The translations under genes were made by a program, and so were the position numbers. Shown here piece by piece: positions 6,964 through 14,392 of a stretch of 18,875 nucleotides of DNA (the stretch's first letter is position 1; each line of letters starts with the position of its first letter). Origin of the DNA: CBFGTJ01 sp965651815 (GTDB taxonomy: Bacteria; Actinomycetota; Acidimicrobiia; Acidimicrobiales; Microtrichaceae). The stretch lies in contig CBFGTJ010000046.1 of NCBI GenBank assembly GCA_965651815.1, positions 1-18,875 of the forward strand, given 5' to 3'. A model generated the notes under the pieces. It saw only the letters and a program-made list of their open reading frames with translations, made no database searches and was not told the origin of the DNA.

Positions 6964-7770
6964 TCAGGGCACCGGCGAGGGCTCCGGGCCCGGCCACGGT
7001 CGGACGCTGCGCAGCGTGAGGTCCCGCGGGCGTGGCTCGGGGTGGTCCCGCAGCGACCCCTCGACCACGGCGGAGGGGTCGAGCCCGGCCGCCGCCAGGA
7101 TCCGCCGGCCCAGCTCGCAGCGCGACATCGCCTCGGGCCCCGGCAGGTGCCAGACCCCGGCGCGCTCGGAGCGGTCACGCCCGACGAGCGACCAGATCGC
7201 CCGGGCGAGGTCGACGGCGCGGATCGGGCTGCGGACCTCGTCCGCGAACAGCGTCGGCGGCGTCCCCGCACGGACGGCGTCGAGCAGCCAGCCCGTGCCG
7301 CGGTCCGGTGGCTCCAGCGACACCACCAGCGACGTGCGGGTGATGCAGGCGTCGGGGACGAGCTCCCGCACACCCTGCTCGGCGGCCAGCTTCCAGCGCC
7401 CGTACGCGCTCACGGGCCCGACCGGGTCCCCCTCGGAGTAGGGCGGGTGCTCGCCGTCGAACACCACGTCGCTCGACAGGTGGACGAGCGCCACGCCGTG
7501 GCGGGCACAGGCGCGGGCGGTCTCGACCGCGGCGTCGACGATGTCGCTGCGCTCCCCCATCGAGTACGCCGTGTGGACCACGACGTCCGGCGCCACGTCG
7601 GCGACGAGCCGGTCGACCGCCTGCGGGTCGCGCAGGTCGACCCGGTGCGCCGGCACGCCCTCCGGCGGCGGCGCCGTGCGCCACGTCACGGCCAGCTCGA
7701 CCTCCTCCGGGGCGGTCCGCAACAGGTGCGCGGCCACCATCCCGGCTCCCCCGGTCACGAGGGCCCGCAC
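6964..7770 (-). CDS. RmlD-like SDR (sugar-nucleotide/dTDP-4-dehydrorhamnose reductase family)
   Basis: A 268-residue extended-type SDR. The N-terminal nucleotide-binding motif is VTGGAGMVAAH, with Ala where the third glycine usually stands. VHLSSDVVFDGEHPPYSE and the active-site YGRWK (YxxxK) are characteristic of the RmlD_sub_bind family, which includes dTDP-4-dehydrorhamnose reductase. The length is slightly short for RmlD (usually about 280-300). No other dTDP-rhamnose gene is in the window, so the substrate is open. The GTG start at 7770 lies only 4 bp after the stop of the acyl-CoA dehydrogenase gene, so the two genes are almost certainly cotranscribed and translationally coupled; no separate promoter is visible. 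Confidence 0.85.
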   Translation of the reverse strand: MRALVTGGAGMVAAHLLRTAPEEVELAVTWRTAPPPEGVPAHRVDLRDPQAVDRLVADVAPDVVVHTAYSMGERSDIVDAAVETARACARHGVALVHLSSDVVFDGEHPPYSEGDPVGPVSAYGRWKLAAEQGVRELVPDACITRTSLVVSLEPPDRGTGWLLDAVRAGTPPTLFADEVRSPIRAVDLARAIWSLVGRDRSERAGVWHLPGPEAMSRCELGRRILAAAGLDPSAVVEGSLRDHPEPRPRDLTLRSVRPWPGPEPSPVP

Positions 7771-7774
7771 CGGA

Positions 7775-8941
7775 TCAGCCCGCGGCGGCGCGACGGGTCT
7801 CCGCCCAGGTGCGGCCCTCTTCGACGTCGATCTCGTGCGGCAGGCCGAGGACCCGCTCGCCGAGGATGTTGCGCTGCACCTCGCCCGTGCCGCCCCCGAT
7901 GGTCAGGGCGGTCGAGAAGAGGAAGCCGTAGTGCCACACGCCCACGTCGCCGCCCATCGGTCCGACGTCGGTGAGCATGCCGCCGGCGCCGGCGAGGTCC
8001 TTCGCGAGGCCCATGACGTGCTGGCCGTGCTCGTCGGCGAGCACCTTGCGCACGGAGGCCTCCGGGCCCGGCTCGTGGCCCTTGATCGCGGCGGTCACGG
8101 TGCGGAGCCGGATGAGCCGCAGGATCTCCGACTCGGTGTAGAGGCGGGCGAGCCGCTGGCGCAGCAGCGGGTCGTCGGTGCCGCCCCGTGCGCGCACCAG
8201 GTCGAGCAGGTCCTCCGCGGTCGGGCCCTGGCCCCACAGCGAGCCCCCCGAGGACAGCGAGACCCGCTCGTTGGACAGGGTGACCTTCGCGAGCCGCCAC
8301 CCGTCGTTGACCTCGCCCACGAGGTTCTCGGCGGGGATCCGCACGTCGGTGAGGAACACCTCGTTGAAGGTGTGCTCGCCCGTCATCTCGGTGATCGGCC
8401 GGATCTCGACCCCCGGCGCGTCCATCGGGCAGATGAAGTAGGAGATGCCGCGGTGCTTCGGGGCGTCGGGGTCGGTCCGGGCGATGAGGATCCCGAAGCG
8501 TGAGTGGTGCGCGAGCGAGGTCCAGATCTTCTGGCCGTTCACGACCCACTCGTCGCCGTCGCGCACCGCACGCGTCGCCAGCGAGGCGAGGTCCGAGCCG
8601 GCCTCCGGCTCGGAGAAGAGCTGGCACCAGATCTCCTCGCCGCTCAGCAGCGGCATGAGGTAGCGCTCCTTCTGCTCCTCGGTGCCCGCGGCCAGGATCG
8701 TCGGCCCGGCCCAGCCGATGCCGATCATGTTCTGGGGGCGCCGCACGCCCGCGCGCCGCAGCTCGTCGTCGATGATCAGCTGGTGCACCGGATCGGCCTC
8801 GAGCCCCCACGGCTTCGGCCAGTGCGGGGCGACGTAGCCCGCCCGTGCGAGCTGCTCCCCCGTCGGGTTCGGATGCTCCTCCAGCCAGCGCCGCACCTCG
8901 ACGCGTCGCGGATCGTCCTCACCGGGCAGTTCGAAGTCCAC
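7775..8941 (-). CDS. Acyl-CoA dehydrogenase (FadE-type)
   Basis: A 388-residue acyl-CoA dehydrogenase. LFSEPEAGSD (about residues 109-117) and VVNGQKIWTS form the FAD/substrate region, and TIGGGTGEVQRNILGERVLGLP closes the C-terminal domain. The usual YEGT glutamate is replaced by GGGT there; LSNERVSLSSGG (Glu near residue 225) could instead supply the base, as the LDLERLVLAGG region does in isovaleryl-CoA dehydrogenase (inference). The reaction is FAD-linked alpha,beta-desaturation of an acyl-CoA. GTG at 8941 is preferred over ATG at 8989: the -10 box TACACT ends 6 nt before 8941, and the ATG would lie upstream of that promoter. The gene is divergent from the acyl-CoA synthetase and heads an operon with the RmlD-like SDR. 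Confidence 0.9.
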   Translation of the reverse strand: MDFELPGEDDPRRVEVRRWLEEHPNPTGEQLARAGYVAPHWPKPWGLEADPVHQLIIDDELRRAGVRRPQNMIGIGWAGPTILAAGTEEQKERYLMPLLSGEEIWCQLFSEPEAGSDLASLATRAVRDGDEWVVNGQKIWTSLAHHSRFGILIARTDPDAPKHRGISYFICPMDAPGVEIRPITEMTGEHTFNEVFLTDVRIPAENLVGEVNDGWRLAKVTLSNERVSLSSGGSLWGQGPTAEDLLDLVRARGGTDDPLLRQRLARLYTESEILRLIRLRTVTAAIKGHEPGPEASVRKVLADEHGQHVMGLAKDLAGAGGMLTDVGPMGGDVGVWHYGFLFSTALTIGGGTGEVQRNILGERVLGLPHEIDVEEGRTWAETRRAAAG

Positions 8942-8943
8942 GG

Positions 8944-9012
8944 GCGCAGTGTAGGGAGCGCCCGACGGGGCCGGAGTGCGATCGGTCACGTTCGCGCTGT
9001 CCTACACTGCGC
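8944..9012. promoter_or_regulatory. 12-bp inverted repeat carrying both divergent -10 boxes
   Basis: GCGCAGTGTAGG (8944-8955) and CCTACACTGCGC (9001-9012) are perfect reverse complements separated by 45 bp. Each arm contains TACACT, which serves as the -10 box of the acyl-CoA dehydrogenase (minus) and of the acyl-CoA synthetase (plus). The shared sequence extends beyond the hexamer (CC before, GCGC after), so it may be a regulator half-site as well as duplicated promoter sequence. Confidence 0.5.
9003..9008 (+). promoter_or_regulatory. -10 box TACACT of the acyl-CoA synthetase gene
   Basis: TACACT fits TANNNT; transcription would start near 9015 and give a leader of about 40 nt that includes the AGGGGG ribosome-binding site at 9045-9050. 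No clear -35 box is seen. Confidence 0.5.
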
Positions 9013-9055
9013 GCTCCGACACGCGACGTGGGGTCGACGCAGCTAGGGGGAATCG

Positions 9056-10678
9056 ATGGCAGGGTGGAACTTCGCCGAGCTCTGGGAGCGGATCGCGGAC
9101 CGCTTCCCCGACGCGGATGCCCAGGTCCAGGGCAGCCGTCGGTTCACCTGGCGGGAGTTCGACCGCCGCGCCGACGGCCTGGCGCGCCACCTGCTCGACG
9201 GGGGCGCCCAGCACCAGGACAAGGTCGCGCTGTACCTCTACAACGCGCCGGAGTACATGGAGGGCGCGTTCGCGGCGTTCAAGGCCGGGCTCGTGCCGGT
9301 CAACACGAACTACCGCTACCTCGACGACGAGCTCGCGTACCTGTGGGACAACGCGGACGCCGTCGCGGTGATCTTCCACGGCTGCTTCTCCGACCGGGTC
9401 GACGCGGTGAGGGGGCGCCTCCCCAAGGTGCGGCACTGGCTGTGGGTCGACGACGGCTCGGGCCCGAAGCCGGACTGGGCGGAGTCCTACGAGGACGCCG
9501 CCGCCACCGCCACCGAGCGGGTCGTGGCGCCGTGGGGCCGCTCGGGTGACGACATCCTCATGATCTACACGGGCGGCACCACCGGGATGCCGAAGGGCGT
9601 CATGTGGCGCCAGGACGACCTCATCCGGGCGGTCATCGCGGTGGCGAACCCCGTCTACGGCGAGGATCCCGAGGAGGTCGGCTTCGACGCGCCGATCGAG
9701 TCGATCGCCGAGCCCGGTGCGCCGGGCCTCCCCGCCTGCCCGCTCATGCACGGCACCGGCTGGTTCACCGCCAACCTGTACCTCACCACCGCGGGGTCGC
9801 TCGTGCTGCTCGAGAGCCGGCAGTTCGACGTCGAGGAGCTCCTGTCGACCATCGAACGCGAGGCGGTCGGGGCGATGACGATCGTCGGCGACGCGTTCGC
9901 GAAGCCGATCGTCAAGGCGCTCGACGCCAACCCCGGCAAGTGGGACATCTCCAGCCTGCAGCTCATCACCTCCTCGGGGGTGATGTGGTCCGAGGCCACC
10001 AAGCAGCGCCTGCTGCACCACAACCCCGGGATGCTGCTGCTCGACTCGTTCTCCTCCTCGGAGGCGATCGGGCTCGGTCAGTCCGTGTCCGCGGCGGGCG
10101 CCGAGAAGCGCACCGCGCACTTCAGCCTGGGCAACGGGGCGAAGGTCTTCACCGACGACGGGCGCGAGGTGCAGCCCGGCTCGGGCGAGCAGGGCCGCGT
10201 CGCCGTCCCCGGCCACCAGCCGATCGGGTACTACAAGGACCCGGAGAAGACCGCCGCGACGTTCATCGAGCGCGACGGCGTGCGGTACTCGATGCCGGGT
10301 GACTACGCGACGGTCGAGGCCGACGGCACGATCACGCTGCTCGGCCGCGGCTCGGTGTGCATCAACACCGGCGGGGAGAAGGTCTTCCCCGAGGAGGTCG
10401 AGGAGGCGCTCAAGACGCACCCCGACGTGCTCGACGCCGTCGCGGTGGGCGTCCCGGACGACAAGTTCGGCGAGGCGGTGACCGCCGTCGTCGAGCCGGA
10501 GGCCGGCGCCACCCTGGACCCCGCGGAGCTCATCGCCCACGTGAAGGGCCAGCTCGCGGCGTACAAGGCCCCCAAGCACGTCCTGCCGATCGACACGATC
10601 GGCAGGGCCCCCAACGGCAAGGTCGACTACAAGCGGCTCAAGCGCTTCGCCACCGAGCAGCTCGGCATCGACGCGTAG
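9056..10678 (+). CDS. Acyl-CoA synthetase (FadD-type, AMP-forming)
   Basis: A 540-residue adenylate-forming enzyme. The P-loop is YTGGTTGMPKG at residues 171-181. GDYATVEADGTITLLGRGSVCINTGGEKVFPEEVEEAL contains the A8 hinge, and the C-terminal PNGK motif has the catalytic Lys at residue 522. The protein activates a carboxylic acid as acyl-AMP and transfers it to CoA. Its overall style (NFAELWERIADRFPDADA start, 'SVCINTGGEKVFPEEVE') resembles mycobacterial FadD17/FadD19-type synthetases that act on long or branched and steroid side-chain acids; the actual substrate is not determinable. ATG at 9056 has a good AGGGGG site 5 nt upstream. It is divergent from the acyl-CoA dehydrogenase, with which it shares an inverted-repeat promoter region, so co-regulation is likely. 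Confidence 0.94.
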   Translation: MAGWNFAELWERIADRFPDADAQVQGSRRFTWREFDRRADGLARHLLDGGAQHQDKVALYLYNAPEYMEGAFAAFKAGLVPVNTNYRYLDDELAYLWDNADAVAVIFHGCFSDRVDAVRGRLPKVRHWLWVDDGSGPKPDWAESYEDAAATATERVVAPWGRSGDDILMIYTGGTTGMPKGVMWRQDDLIRAVIAVANPVYGEDPEEVGFDAPIESIAEPGAPGLPACPLMHGTGWFTANLYLTTAGSLVLLESRQFDVEELLSTIEREAVGAMTIVGDAFAKPIVKALDANPGKWDISSLQLITSSGVMWSEATKQRLLHHNPGMLLLDSFSSSEAIGLGQSVSAAGAEKRTAHFSLGNGAKVFTDDGREVQPGSGEQGRVAVPGHQPIGYYKDPEKTAATFIERDGVRYSMPGDYATVEADGTITLLGRGSVCINTGGEKVFPEEVEEALKTHPDVLDAVAVGVPDDKFGEAVTAVVEPEAGATLDPAELIAHVKGQLAAYKAPKHVLPIDTIGRAPNGKVDYKRLKRFATEQLGIDA

Positions 10679-10733
10679 GCCCCGACGCTGGCAGAATCGG
10701 CCCACGGGACGCCGCTGGGGCACCCGGCACGGC

Positions 10734-10740
10734 GGGAGGA
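10734..10740 (+). promoter_or_regulatory. Ribosome-binding site GGGAGGA for the LPRTG protein
   Basis: GGGAGGA ends 8 nt before the GTG at 10749. It decides this start; the signal peptide then begins directly with a basic n-region. Confidence 0.6.
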
Positions 10741-10748
10741 AGCGGGTC

Positions 10749-12029
10749 GTGGCACGCGTGTGGGCAAGGGGCCGTGCACCTCGGCACCGGGCGGGCTGGC
10801 CCGCCAGGCTCGCCGTGCTCGCCGGCCTCGCCATCGTGTTGTTCGGGCTGGCGGCACCCCCGGTCGGTGCGAACTACGGCCGGGTGAGCGCCCGCATCAC
10901 CTGCGACCGCACCGTCACGTGGACGGCGTCGGCATCCAGCGAGGGCAGCGACGAGGACCGCACCAACCGGCGGGTCCTCGTGGAGCGTCGTGCCACCCGG
11001 GGCCAGGAGCCGCTCGAGGAGTGGACGCCCGCGGGGCCGGAGGGGTCCTTCGACGCGGTGGGCGGCTTCGAGTTCTCCGGTTCCTTCCGGCTGCCCGAGG
11101 GCGCGGACTCGGTGGACCTGCGGGTCACCCCGCTGGAGCCGTGGGGCACCCGGGCCGACGGCGACCCGCCCGGCGCCCCCAGGTTCAGCAGGGCGGAGCT
11201 GCCCGAGGGCTGTGACCAGCAGCCGGTCGTCGCGACGGTCACCGGGGACTGCGCCGCGGGCGGCGCGCTCGTCGAGCTGCGCAACACCGGCGAGCACCCG
11301 CACGCGGCCACCGTGGCGAGCGACGGGGTGCCGGTCCGGGAGGTCCGGCTCGAGCCGGCCGGCACCGCGGAGCTGATCGTGCCGCTGCTCGAGGGCCGCC
11401 CCAGCGACGTGCGCGTGTCCTCCGGCGACTTCGTCGTCGCGGAGGCCACGGTCGAGCCCGACTGCGGCCTCGACGGCCCCGCGGCGGTCGTGCTCGAGCG
11501 ATGCGCGGCGCGGCAGGCGGTCGTGCACGCCAGGGCGGGCAGCCCGCCCGCGTCGGAGGTCGCGATCCGGCTCGGCGACTCGATCGTGCACCGGGCGGCC
11601 ATGTCACCCGAGCGGCTCGTCCAGCGCACCCTCGAGCTGCCGCCTGCGGGCGCGGTCACCGTCGCCGTGGAGCTGGACGGGACCACGGTGGCGACCGGCG
11701 CCGTCGGCGGGTGCGACGGACCGGTCGCGGGCGCCGTGACCTGCGGGGTCGGCGACCGCCCCGCGTGCGACGCCGTGGCGGGCACGACCGCCACGACGCT
11801 GCCGCCACCACCGCCGCCCCCTCCCCCGGCGGTGGTCGAGCTGGACCCGGCCCAGCCGCTGCTGCCCAGGACCGGGCCGTGGGAGCGCGCCGTCGTGCTC
11901 GTCCTCGGCGGCGGCCTGCTGCTCGCCGGCGGCCTCGCGGCGGTGGGCCGCGACCGCGCACGCCCGGCTCCCTCACCGATCGGGTCGGCCCTCGCGCCCT
12001 ACCGGCAGCGGTGGTGGGACGACCGCTGA
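10749..12029 (+). CDS. Exported, sortase-type (LPRTG) surface protein with two tandem Cys-bounded modules
   Basis: A 426-residue protein of unknown function. Residues 1-41 are a signal peptide: basic n-region, hydrophobic stretch about 20-36, likely cleavage after VGA (41). The middle holds two similar beta-rich modules, each opening and closing with Cys: about C168-C239 and C252-C322. Both follow the pattern of an N-terminal Cys, a mid-domain PAG turn and a closing 'V-A-x-x-x-V-x-x-C'. Then come TTL, nine consecutive prolines, and LPRTG at 372-376, a hydrophobic segment and RDRAR. This is a canonical LPXTG cell-wall sorting signal, except that about 25 residues follow the basic stretch, which is long. 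No sortase gene is in the window. If no housekeeping sortase cleaves it, the protein would stay as a C-terminally membrane-anchored stalk. It follows the acyl-CoA synthetase by 70 bp and is probably transcribed with it or from a weak local promoter. Confidence 0.85.
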   Translation: MARVWARGRAPRHRAGWPARLAVLAGLAIVLFGLAAPPVGANYGRVSARITCDRTVTWTASASSEGSDEDRTNRRVLVERRATRGQEPLEEWTPAGPEGSFDAVGGFEFSGSFRLPEGADSVDLRVTPLEPWGTRADGDPPGAPRFSRAELPEGCDQQPVVATVTGDCAAGGALVELRNTGEHPHAATVASDGVPVREVRLEPAGTAELIVPLLEGRPSDVRVSSGDFVVAEATVEPDCGLDGPAAVVLERCAARQAVVHARAGSPPASEVAIRLGDSIVHRAAMSPERLVQRTLELPPAGAVTVAVELDGTTVATGAVGGCDGPVAGAVTCGVGDRPACDAVAGTTATTLPPPPPPPPPAVVELDPAQPLLPRTGPWERAVVLVLGGGLLLAGGLAAVGRDRARPAPSPIGSALAPYRQRWWDDR

Positions 12030-12046
12030 GCCCCCGCCCCGCCTGA

Positions 12047-12076
12047 TTCGTCCGCCCGATGGGCCGTCGGTAACTT
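12047..12076 (+). promoter_or_regulatory. Promoter of the 3-hydroxyacyl-CoA dehydrogenase SDR gene
   Basis: TTCGTC (12047-12052) and TAACTT (12071-12076) are separated by 18 bp. Transcription would start near 12083, leaving a leader of about 35 nt with GAGGGG before the ATG at 12119. The -10 box fits TANNNT well, the -35 only partly. Confidence 0.45.
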
Positions 12077-12118
12077 GCAGCCGACACCCGCAGCATCGAC
12101 AGCGAATGAGGGGACCCC

Positions 12119-13015
12119 ATGGCTGATCTTGGATTCGACGGCAAGGTGGCGATCGTGACCGGCGCCGGCGGCGGCCTCGGCCGGTCGCACGCCCTGGAGC
12201 TCGCCCGGCGTGGCGCCAGGGTCGTCGTGAACGACCTCGGCGGCTCCGTGGACGGCACCGGGGAGAGCGCCTCCGCGGCGCAGAAGGTGGTGGACGAGAT
12301 CGTCGCCGCCGGCGGCGAGGCCGTCGCGGACCACAACTCGGTCGCCACCCCCGAGGGCGGCGAGGCGATCGTGCAGACCGCGCTCGACAACTTCGAGACC
12401 GTCGACATCGTCATCAACAACGCCGGGATCCTGCGGGACAAGACGTTCCACAACCTGACCCCGGAGCTGCTCGAGCCGGTCATCCAGGTGCACCTGCTCG
12501 GTGCGTTCTACGTCACCCAGCCGGCGTGGAAGATCATGCGCGAGAAGGGCTACGGCCGCGTCGTGAACACCAGCTCCAACTCGGGGCTGCTCGGCAACTT
12601 CGGCCAGTCCAACTACGGCGCGGCGAAGATGGGCCTCGTCGGGTTCACCCGCGTCCTCGCGAACGAGGGCAAGTCCAAGGGCATCAAGGTCAACGCGATC
12701 GCGCCGGTCGCGAAGACCCGCATGACCGAGGACCTGCTCGGCCCGCTCGGCGACAAGCTCGAGGCGTCGGAGGTGACCCCGACGGTCGTGTACCTCGCCC
12801 ACGAGGACTGCCCGGTCAACGGCGAGATCTACTCCGTCGCCGGTGGTGTGGTCGCCCGCTACTTCATCGGGCTGACCCAGGGCTGGTACTCCGAGGGGCA
12901 CACCGCCGAGGACGTGCGCGACAACTTCGACCAGATCCGCGACGAGACCGGCTACATCGTGCCGGAGGATCCCAGCGGCGAGCTGCAGAAGCTGCTGAAG
13001 ACGCTCAGCGACTGA
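12119..13015 (+). CDS. SDR-family 3-hydroxyacyl-CoA dehydrogenase (MFE-2/17beta-HSD4 N-domain-like)
   Basis: A 298-residue short-chain dehydrogenase. The cofactor motif TGAGGGLG is at residues 14-21, NNAG at 100-103, and the catalytic set is S153, Y166 and K170 (SSNSGLLGNFGQSNYGAAK). NDLGGSVDGTGES after the second strand and the C-terminal RYFIGLTQGWYSEGHTAEDVRDNFDQI are typical of the dehydrogenase domain of peroxisomal multifunctional enzyme type 2 and its bacterial stand-alone homologues. The likely reaction is NAD+-linked oxidation of 3-hydroxyacyl-CoA in beta-oxidation. The hydratase domain of MFE-2 is absent, and no MaoC-type hydratase is in the window. The ATG has a GAGGGG site 5 nt upstream. 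It converges on the acyltransferase gene (15 bp between stops). Confidence 0.92.
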   Translation: MADLGFDGKVAIVTGAGGGLGRSHALELARRGARVVVNDLGGSVDGTGESASAAQKVVDEIVAAGGEAVADHNSVATPEGGEAIVQTALDNFETVDIVINNAGILRDKTFHNLTPELLEPVIQVHLLGAFYVTQPAWKIMREKGYGRVVNTSSNSGLLGNFGQSNYGAAKMGLVGFTRVLANEGKSKGIKVNAIAPVAKTRMTEDLLGPLGDKLEASEVTPTVVYLAHEDCPVNGEIYSVAGGVVARYFIGLTQGWYSEGHTAEDVRDNFDQIRDETGYIVPEDPSGELQKLLKTLSD

Positions 13016-13040
13016 CCGGCGGGAGCCGGATCAGCCGGTC
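13014..13040. terminator. Possible hairpin between the convergent SDR and acyltransferase genes
   Basis: GACCGGC (13014-13020) and GCCGGTC (13034-13040) form a 7-bp stem with a 13-nt loop that covers both stop codons. There is no T-tract, and alternative pairings within the GC-rich loop exist, so this is tentative. Confidence 0.3.
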
Positions 13041-14392
13041 GGGGCCCCGGGCTCGCCCGGGGCTCCGTCGCGTCCGGGCGCAGGTGCGGCACCGTCGCCC
13101 TCGGCCGCCTCGCCCGTGGGCACCATCTTGCCGGTGGTGAGGTCGAGCGCCTCCGGCTCGGCCGAGAAGCGGAGCTTCATGCGCAGCACGGGGAGCTCCA
13201 CCAGGTAGTAGACGGGCATCGAGACGAGGAACGCCGCGGCGATCAGGATCGGGGTGCGGAGCAGCTGGACGCCCAGCGAGGGGTCGTCTCCGCCGATCAC
13301 CGCCATCAGGATGATGAACGGCAGCGCGTGCCACACGTACAGCGTGTAGCTGAGGCGCCCCATCCACTGGAACGGCTGCCACGACCACCACCGAGCCAGC
13401 CACCAGTCCCGGTAGCGGACGAGGCCGACGAGGATGAAGGCGAAGGCCAGTGCGCCGATCGTGTGCCCGAAGCGGAACCAGTACAGGTTGTCGAGCATCT
13501 GCGGGCGTGAGAACTGGCTCGGACCGGAGGGGAGGTAGTCGAGGTACGGACCGCCGAGCTTGCGCACCAGCCCGCTCGACAGGTTCAGCATGACCAGCCA
13601 GACGACCAGCGCCAGGTTGCACGCCCACAGCACGGGGCGGCGCCAGCGCTGCGCGTGCTCCTCGGTGACGTACGCGTTGAACGCCGCCATGGCGACGCCC
13701 AGCCCCAGCGCGTCGGGCCGCTGGAGGAACGCCATGCGCACGCCGGGGATCATGCCCTCGTCGTCCTGGAAGAAGCCGGTGAACGCGAACCAGCGGGCGA
13801 GCCCGATCGCCACGAAGATCGCGACCATCGCGACGCCCAGCTGGAGCACCCATCGCCGCCGGGCGCAGATCAGGACCGTGCCGGCGATCACGATGTAGAA
13901 CCACTCCTCCACGCCGAGGGTCCACAGGTGCCACATCGTGCGCTCCGACTGCACTGCCGGCTCGATCACGTAGAGGCCGTTCGGGAACACGACGTGGTAC
14001 ACGTAGGCCACCGCGGCGAGCGCGTCCGCGCCGACGTTCCGCAGGTGCAGCGGCTCGAACCCGACCGCGGTCGCCACGAGGCTGATGAGGATCCACACGG
14101 TCGCGAACAGCCACACCGAGGGCAGCAGGCGGGTGGCACGACGCAGGTAGAACTTCTTCAGGCTGATCGTGCCGGTCGTGCGGACCTCCTGCAGCAGGAG
14201 CGTGGTGATGAGGAACCCGCTCAGCACGAAGAAGGTGTCGACGATCGTCACCCACGACTCGACGTACTCGAACAGCGCGTGGCCGACCAGCACCATGCAC
14301 ACGCCGATGCCCCGGATGCCGTCGAAGCCGCCGACGAGCCCGAGCTTCGGGGCGCGGGTGGTGAAGGGCCGGGGGGCGTCGAGCACCGTCAC
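13031..14392 (-). CDS. Membrane acyltransferase, OafA/YrhL-type (acyltransferase 3 family), second of a tandem pair
   Basis: A 453-residue polytopic membrane protein with about ten hydrophobic segments. The N-terminal GGFDGIRGIGVCMVLVGH (His at 38) and FFVLSGFLITTLLL match the acyltransferase-3 signature, with FYLRRATRLLPS following. Family members acylate sugars of polysaccharides, glycolipids or peptidoglycan at the membrane. The C-terminal tail is cytoplasmic and Pro/Ala/Gly-rich after KLRFSAEPEALDLTTGKMV. The GTG start at 14392 overlaps the stop of the upstream paralogue in a GTGA 4-bp overlap, indicating translational coupling. The frame stays open for 857 more codons upstream, but this is the antisense of other genes. 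The two genes form one operon from the promoter near 15720. Confidence 0.9.
   Translation of the reverse strand: MTVLDAPRPFTTRAPKLGLVGGFDGIRGIGVCMVLVGHALFEYVESWVTIVDTFFVLSGFLITTLLLQEVRTTGTISLKKFYLRRATRLLPSVWLFATVWILISLVATAVGFEPLHLRNVGADALAAVAYVYHVVFPNGLYVIEPAVQSERTMWHLWTLGVEEWFYIVIAGTVLICARRRWVLQLGVAMVAIFVAIGLARWFAFTGFFQDDEGMIPGVRMAFLQRPDALGLGVAMAAFNAYVTEEHAQRWRRPVLWACNLALVVWLVMLNLSSGLVRKLGGPYLDYLPSGPSQFSRPQMLDNLYWFRFGHTIGALAFAFILVGLVRYRDWWLARWWSWQPFQWMGRLSYTLYVWHALPFIILMAVIGGDDPSLGVQLLRTPILIAAAFLVSMPVYYLVELPVLRMKLRFSAEPEALDLTTGKMVPTGEAAEGDGAAPAPGRDGAPGEPGAPTG

Noticed and set aside
8942..8989. A 16-residue longer N-terminus (ATG at 8989) for the acyl-CoA dehydrogenase.
   Set aside because: The TACACT -10 box at 8948-8953 lies inside that extension and 6 nt before GTG 8941, and the extra residues look non-conserved.
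9002..10834. A 610-codon minus-strand open frame opposite the acyl-CoA synthetase.
   Set aside because: Its composition (Arg, Val, Glu, His, Asp-rich) is that of an antisense shadow and no motif is present, while the plus strand encodes a complete FadD.
11815..11830. CCA/CCG/CCC repeat tract as a possible phase-variable microsatellite.
   Set aside because: It simply encodes nine prolines with mixed codons; the units are not identical, so slippage is unlikely.
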